Shown here piece by piece: positions 5,536-9,899 of a DNA stretch of 9,899 nt (positions are counted from its first letter, which is position 1; every line of letters starts with the position of its first letter). The notes below the pieces were generated by a model, which did no database searches, had not been told where the DNA came from, and was given only the letters and a program-made list of their open reading frames with translations. The DNA is taken from the NCBI GenBank assembly GCA_030621805.1, contig JAUXGY010000041.1, forward strand, positions 1 through 9,899. Reading direction: 5' to 3'. The stretch comes from Kiritimatiellales bacterium (lineage in GTDB: Bacteria > Verrucomicrobiota > Kiritimatiellia > Kiritimatiellales > Pontiellaceae). Position numbers and translations under genes: made by a program.

Positions 5536-8500
5536 ATGAGACTCAGTGCCAATAAAGCAACACGAGGCGGATCGATTGCCATTTTCTGTTTTGTTTATCT
5601 CGGACTAGGAGCCATAACCTCCGACGCGATCAACTACAACGATTCCGGCACCACCAACTATCTAGGGTGGGCCACGAATGATTTCCGCCTGAAGGTGGGG
5701 GTTGACGAACCAAATAATACACTGATTGTGACGAACGGCGGCGTGGCCTCCGTCACAGAAGTCTACGTTGGGGAACTCTCCACCTCCACCGGCAACCTTC
5801 TATCGGTCACCAATGGCGGACTTATCATTGCCGGGAACGCCGACACCAACAGTCTCTCCACCGGTGGAATTGTTGTCGGGGATACGGATGGAAAAGGCCT
5901 GCTCAGCGTAAACCATTCCTCTGAAGCCGATACCGACTACCTCTACATCGGACACGGCACCAATGAAAGCGGCACGGTCACAGTTGAGAATAAGGGGATG
6001 TTGACCGTACGCGATCAACTTTTTGTGGGAGCCGATTCCAATTCCAACAATGTAATGGATATCAAAACCGATGGATCGGTTTTCATCCATGAAACGACGG
6101 ATCTCGTCATTGATAATATTTCCGGAGCGAGTAACAATTTTAATACCGTGAATATTGAATCCACCGGAAGACTCCTGGTCGGCGGCGATGTCAATGCAAC
6201 AACCTTCACGGCCACCTCCAACCTCAACTTTAAGGCGGGATCGGTTCTAGGCGTCGGGGGTACGCTCGCGATCGACAACTCGGCGATTGAAGATGAGCTA
6301 AACATCCTGATGGACAATGACCTGAGCTCAAATACGGCCCGCTGGGATACGGGCGAGATGTACATTGGAGACACCACGGGGAATAACTCACTTATCCTAA
6401 CGAACGGAGCGCAAGCCACAACCTCCGATATTGTATATGTTGGAACCAAGGCCTCGTCTGCGGGCAACACCATCACGGTGGCTGGCACCAACACCCTATT
6501 CGCTGCCGGAGACAAGATTCTGGTCGGTGCAGCCGGAGACCGGAACTCCTTGAATATTATCGAAGGAGGCCAAGTCACCGTGGCCAAGGATCTAAAACTG
6601 GGGTCTTCCCTCGGATCGGATAATAACTCCGTTAAGGTTACAGGAACCAACTCAAGCCTGACGGTGGTTGGGAATGTAATTATTGGCAGTGGAGGAAAAG
6701 GAAACCGTCTAACCACAACCGATGCCAGCATGGACATTGGTCAATCCCTCTATCTCGGATCGAAGAGCGCCAATAACCGCTACACCCAAACCGGGGGCAC
6801 CAACACCGTTGCCGGAGAATTCATTATAGGTGAGACGGAGAATGCCACCGGGAAGACAGGACATGTGGATGACGACACGGTGGAAACCACGGGCAACCTC
6901 GCCATCATCGGAAAAGACGCGACCCTGAATCTCGAGCAAAATCTGATCGTGGGCCAAGAAGGGGGCGGTAGCATCCTGACCGTCCGCGACGGCGGCACGG
7001 TCAATGTTGCCGGTGATGCGGTCATCGGCGAAGCCGTCAAGGACAACTATATCTATCTTCAGCGCGATTCCGATACCCGCTTCAATGTTACGGGCGATTT
7101 GGTGGTCGGCAAAGAGGGTGGAAGCAACCGTTTTGCGGTTTATGGCGGCACTGCCACCATCGACGGAAATCTGTATCTAGGTGCCAGCACCAACCAACAT
7201 GAGATCAAAAATTTCATTCACCTCGAAACCACGAATGCGGTGCTCAACGTTGCAAACGCCATCCATATCGGTGCATCGAACTCAGTCAACACGCTGGATC
7301 TCGCCGAAGGTGCAAAAGCCAGTGCGCAGGATTTGTTCGTAGGAGCCTATGAGGGGGTCTCGAACAACGTGGTCACGATCGCGGGCGACGAGTCCATGCT
7401 GACCGTTTCAAATACCTTGGCCATCGGCTCGAACAGTGGTTCCAACAATGCCGTTAACGTAAGTAATGGCGGCACCCTCTTTGTTTTGGATTCAGCGAAC
7501 ATCGTTATGGGCAGCAGCAACAACCTGCTAAACGTCAACTCCGGCGGCACGCTACAGACCGTCGACTGGGACTATGCAACCCTCTCCTCCAATATTGTTC
7601 TCCACAGCGGATCCACGTTGAAACTTGCCGGCACGCTCTCAGGCACAAATCAGGTTGAAGGCGGAATCGAATTTGCCCTCGATGGAACCAACGCCCTTTG
7701 GGACACGGGAACCAATGTGCTGTATGTCGGTAATGAAACCGACGACAACTCGCTCACCCTCACCAACGGAGCAATGGCAACCACATCCACCAACCTCTAT
7801 ATTGGCTATGCATCGGCACGCAATACGATAACCGTTGGCGGAACAGGCACCGTGCTGAATGTCGGTACAGACCTCTTCATCAGCAACTCCGAAACCAATA
7901 CTTCCGGGGCAAATAACCTTCTAGTGCTAGACGGGGCGCAGGTCATGGTCGGCAACGATGCCTTCCTCTCCCATGGTTCCACCCTGAAGATCGACTCCAA
8001 ATCACAGGTGTATGTGGGTGGGGATTATGAACAGGACGATAGTTCCTTTTTGGAGATCGGCATCAGCAGCAATCAGGTACTGCCCAATCTCATCGTGGAT
8101 GGAAATGCAGAGTTCACAAACAACACCACCATCACCGTATACGATGATGGCGTTGGAGAATCAAATGTGGTGAATATCGTCAAGGCCGGAAGCATTACCA
8201 TTGGCGGAGAAGCCGCTTCAACCGGCCTGCTTTATGACAATATTCAAACCAACCTGCTGCTCGACTTTAAAATTACCGTTTCCAACGGGACCATGAACTC
8301 TTTCATTGTACTGGACAACTTCATCAAACGCAGCCTGACCGAAGCCGCCGGGCTTGAAGGCATGCTCGCTGACGTGGCGGATGAAATTCAAGACATGGCT
8401 TCAAACGATGCGCTCGCAGAAAAAATGATTAAAACGCTGAGTGGCCTAACCGGATCCGAAGCCAACCAGGCCATGAACGACTACTATGGCGAAAAGGGAA

Positions 8501-9462
8501 GCTCCGCCCCGACACACAATATCATCAACCAAGGCATGGCAGGGATTGCCAACCAGTTGACAGTACGCGGCGACAATACCCGCTCCCGCACCAACACAGA
8601 CTCCGCGCCGACACCGGTTGGAGCCGAGGGTCCGCATACACAGAGTCAGGAATTGCAGGGCTGGATTGCCGGATACGGATCGTGGGCCGACCGCAGTGCC
8701 TCCGATGGATTTGGAGCCTACGACGCCAATCTGAGTGGCTTTGTTATCGGTGCTGATCTTTCGGTCTCCAAAAATGTTCTCGTCGGACTGGCCGGCGGGC
8801 TAAACAACGGCACTGTGGATCAGAGCAACGGGGCATCCGGCGATACCAAAACTACCTACGGTGCAATCTACGCCTCCCTCGGAACCCAAGCTTGGTTCCT
8901 CGATGGAAGCATGATTTATGGAGCCAGTTCCATCGATAACTCTCTGGGAGAGCTCTTCGACACCACCGCCTCCTATGATGCCCAGAACATCGCCTTCTAC
9001 CTCGGGGGCGGCAAGGAAATCACCACCCAATACCTCATTGTCACCCCGCAGGCCTCTCTGCTGGCCAACTACTACCAGCAGGACGCCTATGACGAAAAGT
9101 CGACGACAGCCCCGCCCCGTGCGGTCGACAGCTTCGATGCGTTGTACGTGCGGAGTTCGATCGGGTGCAACCTCGGCTTCTATATGGCCATGGGTGAAGT
9201 AACCCTTAAACCCGAAGTCCGTGCCCACTGGCTACACGAGTTCAATGCCAACGAAGAGACTCTCCCCTACACGCTCATCGGTGGAACCGGAGGAAACTAC
9301 AACATGATCCTCCAGACACCGGAAGCAGACGTTATCCGGCTCGGAGCGGGCATTGCCGCCAAACTAAGTGAGCATCTCGAACTGCGTGCAGACCTCGATA
9401 CCCAGCAGGCCAGCGGCTATTCCGACTACACCCTGCTCGGATCACTCCGCTACCAGTTCTAA
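5536..9462 (+). CDS. Type V autotransporter with T5SS/PEP-CTERM-type beta-helix repeats
   Basis: Encodes 1308 residues. Residues 1-31 form a signal peptide: a basic N-region, then a hydrophobic core and a likely cut after SDA. The passenger (about 32-930) is built of roughly 20 imperfect 24-28-residue units of the form N-S-L-x-L-x-x-G-A-x-x-T, then a run ending in YVG or IIG, and a G/S/N turn. This matches what I know as the T5SS/PEP-CTERM-associated repeat and predicts a long right-handed beta-helix on the cell surface. It is rich in Asn, Thr, Gly and acidic residues and has no Cys. Residues about 930-1035 form a helical linker (SLTEAAGLEGMLADVADEI, then LSGLTGSEANQAMN) like the junction of classical autotransporters. 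Residues about 1036-1308 are the translocating barrel, with alternating aromatic strands and a final YQF typical of BAM substrates. I see no protease or lipase catalytic motif in the passenger, so adhesion or surface-layer roles are possible but unproven. The barrel contains one Cys (SIGCNLGF). Confidence 0.93.
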   Translation: MRLSANKATRGGSIAIFCFVYLGLGAITSDAINYNDSGTTNYLGWATNDFRLKVGVDEPNNTLIVTNGGVASVTEVYVGELSTSTGNLLSVTNGGLIIAGNADTNSLSTGGIVVGDTDGKGLLSVNHSSEADTDYLYIGHGTNESGTVTVENKGMLTVRDQLFVGADSNSNNVMDIKTDGSVFIHETTDLVIDNISGASNNFNTVNIESTGRLLVGGDVNATTFTATSNLNFKAGSVLGVGGTLAIDNSAIEDELNILMDNDLSSNTARWDTGEMYIGDTTGNNSLILTNGAQATTSDIVYVGTKASSAGNTITVAGTNTLFAAGDKILVGAAGDRNSLNIIEGGQVTVAKDLKLGSSLGSDNNSVKVTGTNSSLTVVGNVIIGSGGKGNRLTTTDASMDIGQSLYLGSKSANNRYTQTGGTNTVAGEFIIGETENATGKTGHVDDDTVETTGNLAIIGKDATLNLEQNLIVGQEGGGSILTVRDGGTVNVAGDAVIGEAVKDNYIYLQRDSDTRFNVTGDLVVGKEGGSNRFAVYGGTATIDGNLYLGASTNQHEIKNFIHLETTNAVLNVANAIHIGASNSVNTLDLAEGAKASAQDLFVGAYEGVSNNVVTIAGDESMLTVSNTLAIGSNSGSNNAVNVSNGGTLFVLDSANIVMGSSNNLLNVNSGGTLQTVDWDYATLSSNIVLHSGSTLKLAGTLSGTNQVEGGIEFALDGTNALWDTGTNVLYVGNETDDNSLTLTNGAMATTSTNLYIGYASARNTITVGGTGTVLNVGTDLFISNSETNTSGANNLLVLDGAQVMVGNDAFLSHGSTLKIDSKSQVYVGGDYEQDDSSFLEIGISSNQVLPNLIVDGNAEFTNNTTITVYDDGVGESNVVNIVKAGSITIGGEAASTGLLYDNIQTNLLLDFKITVSNGTMNSFIVLDNFIKRSLTEAAGLEGMLADVADEIQDMASNDALAEKMIKTLSGLTGSEANQAMNDYYGEKGSSAPTHNIINQGMAGIANQLTVRGDNTRSRTNTDSAPTPVGAEGPHTQSQELQGWIAGYGSWADRSASDGFGAYDANLSGFVIGADLSVSKNVLVGLAGGLNNGTVDQSNGASGDTKTTYGAIYASLGTQAWFLDGSMIYGASSIDNSLGELFDTTASYDAQNIAFYLGGGKEITTQYLIVTPQASLLANYYQQDAYDEKSTTAPPRAVDSFDALYVRSSIGCNLGFYMAMGEVTLKPEVRAHWLHEFNANEETLPYTLIGGTGGNYNMILQTPEADVIRLGAGIAAKLSEHLELRADLDTQQASGYSDYTLLGSLRYQF
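6247..6528 (+). repeat. Higher-order passenger duplication, copy A
   Basis: Residues 238-331. The copy runs from LGVGGTL through RWDTGEMYIGD, NSLILTNGAQATTS and NTITVAGTN to GDKILVG. The same order of motifs recurs in copy B at 7618-7884, so a block of about 90 residues, spanning three basic units, was duplicated. The copies are well diverged at DNA level. Confidence 0.6.
7618..7884 (+). repeat. Higher-order passenger duplication, copy B
   Basis: Residues 695-783. The copy runs from LKLAGTL through LWDTGTNVLYVGN, NSLTLTNGAMATTS and NTITVGGTG to GTDLFIS. It aligns with copy A at 6247-6528, including the distinctive WDTG followed by a TNGA-ATTS unit. Confidence 0.6.
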
Positions 9463-9468
9463 TGATGT

Positions 9469-9491
9469 AGCGGGATCGATGTTCCCGGGCT
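9469..9491. repeat. GC-rich hairpin 1 of a tandem pair
   Basis: CGGGA (9471-9475) pairs with TCCCG (9483-9487) around a 7-base loop. Alternatively AGC-GGGA pairs with TCCC-(GG)-GCT with a two-base bulge, giving 7 bp. It begins 7 bases after the autotransporter stop. It shares the nine-mer GCGGGATCG (9470-9478) with hairpin 2 at a 27-base offset. Confidence 0.5.
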
Positions 9492-9520
9492 GTGAGGCGG
9501 GATCGGCGACCCCGCCTACA
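9491..9520. repeat. GC-rich hairpin 2, likely dispersed repeat or bidirectional terminator
   Basis: AGGCGGG (9495-9501) pairs perfectly with CCCGCCT (9511-9517). The outer TGT/ACA (9491-9493 with 9518-9520) adds three pairs past a one-base bulge, giving a 10-bp stem. It lies between two convergent genes, so it could stop transcription from both sides, although no T-run follows on either strand. The minus-strand FAH stop codon TAG (9516-9518) lies inside its outer arm. Such palindromes are often dispersed intergenic repeats, but copies elsewhere cannot be seen here. Confidence 0.6.
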
Positions 9521-9899
9521 GCACCTCGGTTCGTTGCGCCCCCACCCCATCGACCCCCACTTCCATCACGTCACCCGCCTTCATCAGCACCTGCGGATCG
9601 CGCGCCGAACCAATGCCCGAAGGCGTGCCTGTAGAAATTACATCCCCCGGTAACAGCGTCATTCCCTTCGAGATATATTCAATCAGGAACGGAACCGTGA
9701 ACATCATATCGGACGTATGGGCCTCCTGAAGCAGTTCCCCATTGAGCTTTTGCCAAACCCGCAGTTGATCCAGCCGAGGCACTTCATCCGTCGTCACTAA
9801 AAACGGCCCCATCGGGCAAAACGTATCGAACCCCTTTCCAAGGAACCACTGGCCGTTCCCCTTTTGCACAATACGCTCCGTAGCATCGTTGAGCACCGT
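9516..9899 (-). CDS. Fumarylacetoacetate hydrolase family protein, C-terminal part
   Basis: 127 C-terminal residues are visible; the 5' part is beyond the window edge. The FAH fold enzymes hydrolyse, isomerise or hydrate 2-oxo acids in catabolism of aromatic, ureide or sugar acids. Recognisable family stretches are TVLNDATER at the edge, GQWFLGKGFDTFCPMGPF, LNGELLQEAHTSDMMF, LIEYISKGMTLLPGDVIS and TGTPSGIG, then KAGDVMEVGVDGVG near the end. The GKGFDTF and PGDVISTGTPSGIG stretches are the conserved substrate and lid-side elements of the YcgM / 2-hydroxyhepta-2,4-diene-1,7-dioate isomerase-like group. The metal ligands of the family lie partly upstream and cannot be checked. The exact substrate cannot be assigned. 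The stop TAG (9516-9518) lies in a hairpin repeat and the gene converges on the autotransporter gene. Confidence 0.93.
   Translation of the reverse strand, partial: TVLNDATERIVQKGNGQWFLGKGFDTFCPMGPFLVTTDEVPRLDQLRVWQKLNGELLQEAHTSDMMFTVPFLIEYISKGMTLLPGDVISTGTPSGIGSARDPQVLMKAGDVMEVGVDGVGAQRTEVL

Larger units (their letters stand above)
5725..8010 (+). repeat. Degenerate tandem beta-helix repeats in the passenger
   Basis: Protein-level tandem repeats with a period of about 24-28 residues. Representative unit starts are NTLIVTNGG, NSLILTNGA, NTITVAGTN, NSLNIIEGG, NNSVKVTGT, NTLDLAEGA, NNVVTIAGD, NNAVNVSNG, NLLNVNSGG, NSLTLTNGA and NTITVGGTG. Each is followed by a second strand ending in a (Y/F/I)-(V/I)-G step. 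DNA identity between units is low, so they are old and held by selection on the fold; they are not recent slippage copies. Confidence 0.75.

Noticed and set aside
6015..6737. 240-codon minus-strand open frame
   Set aside because: It is antisense to the autotransporter repeats and arises from their biased codons.
5725..8010. CRISPR or tandem DNA repeat array
   Set aside because: The repeats exist at protein level only; the DNA units are diverged and in one long open frame.
8566..8574. RGD tripeptide at residues 1011-1013 of the autotransporter
   Set aside because: It lies in the linker next to the barrel, likely in or near the pore, and a tripeptide is expected by chance in a protein this long; no integrin link is claimed.

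Overview
The window looks like chromosomal DNA from a Gram-negative bacterium of the PVC superphylum, most probably Kiritimatiellota or a neighbouring Verrucomicrobiota/Lentisphaerota lineage. Four things point there: an EF-Tu whose switch I resembles planctomycete-type EF-Tu rather than the usual RGITIN form, an HzsA-related dihaem protein (a family I know mainly from Planctomycetes, Verrucomicrobia and Lentisphaerae), a T5SS/PEP-CTERM-type repeat autotransporter that implies an outer membrane, and GC-rich intergenic hairpin repeats. The taxonomic call is inference; no rRNA gene is present.

Layout, left to right. Positions 1-589 hold a minus-strand transcription unit: a good sigma70-type promoter (562-589), a structured leader, tRNA-Thr(GGT) (355-430) and the start of tuf (EF-Tu, 301 down to 1, cut by the window edge). 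The tRNA-Thr/tuf pairing is a classic bacterial arrangement. Positions 708-3182 (minus) encode a secreted HzsA-related protein with a beta-propeller-like N-terminal half and two CxxCH haem sites. An approximately 500-base gap (3183-3682) carries no convincing gene but holds short repeats and several overlapping spurious open frames. Positions 3683-5293 (minus) are pyrG, a complete CTP synthase with a perfect TATAAT box just upstream.

A divergent promoter region (5294-5535) separates pyrG from a 1308-residue plus-strand autotransporter (5536-9462). It has a signal peptide, about 20 imperfect 24-28-residue beta-helix repeats, a helical linker and a C-terminal 12-strand-type barrel ending in Phe. 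Two tandem GC-rich hairpins (9469-9520) lie between it and the convergent 3' end of a fumarylacetoacetate hydrolase family gene (9516-9899, minus, cut by the right edge). The FAH stop codon lies inside the second hairpin.

The genes look like independent transcription units: translation (tRNA-Thr, EF-Tu), pyrimidine nucleotide synthesis (PyrG), a periplasmic or exported redox-type protein, a surface protein and a catabolic enzyme. I see no multi-gene defence, mobile or biosynthetic system and do not claim one. The points most worth following up are the EF-Tu switch I, the haem-site variant and possible start-site frameshift in the HzsA-like gene, the nested duplication in the autotransporter passenger, and the hairpin pair that supplies a stop codon.
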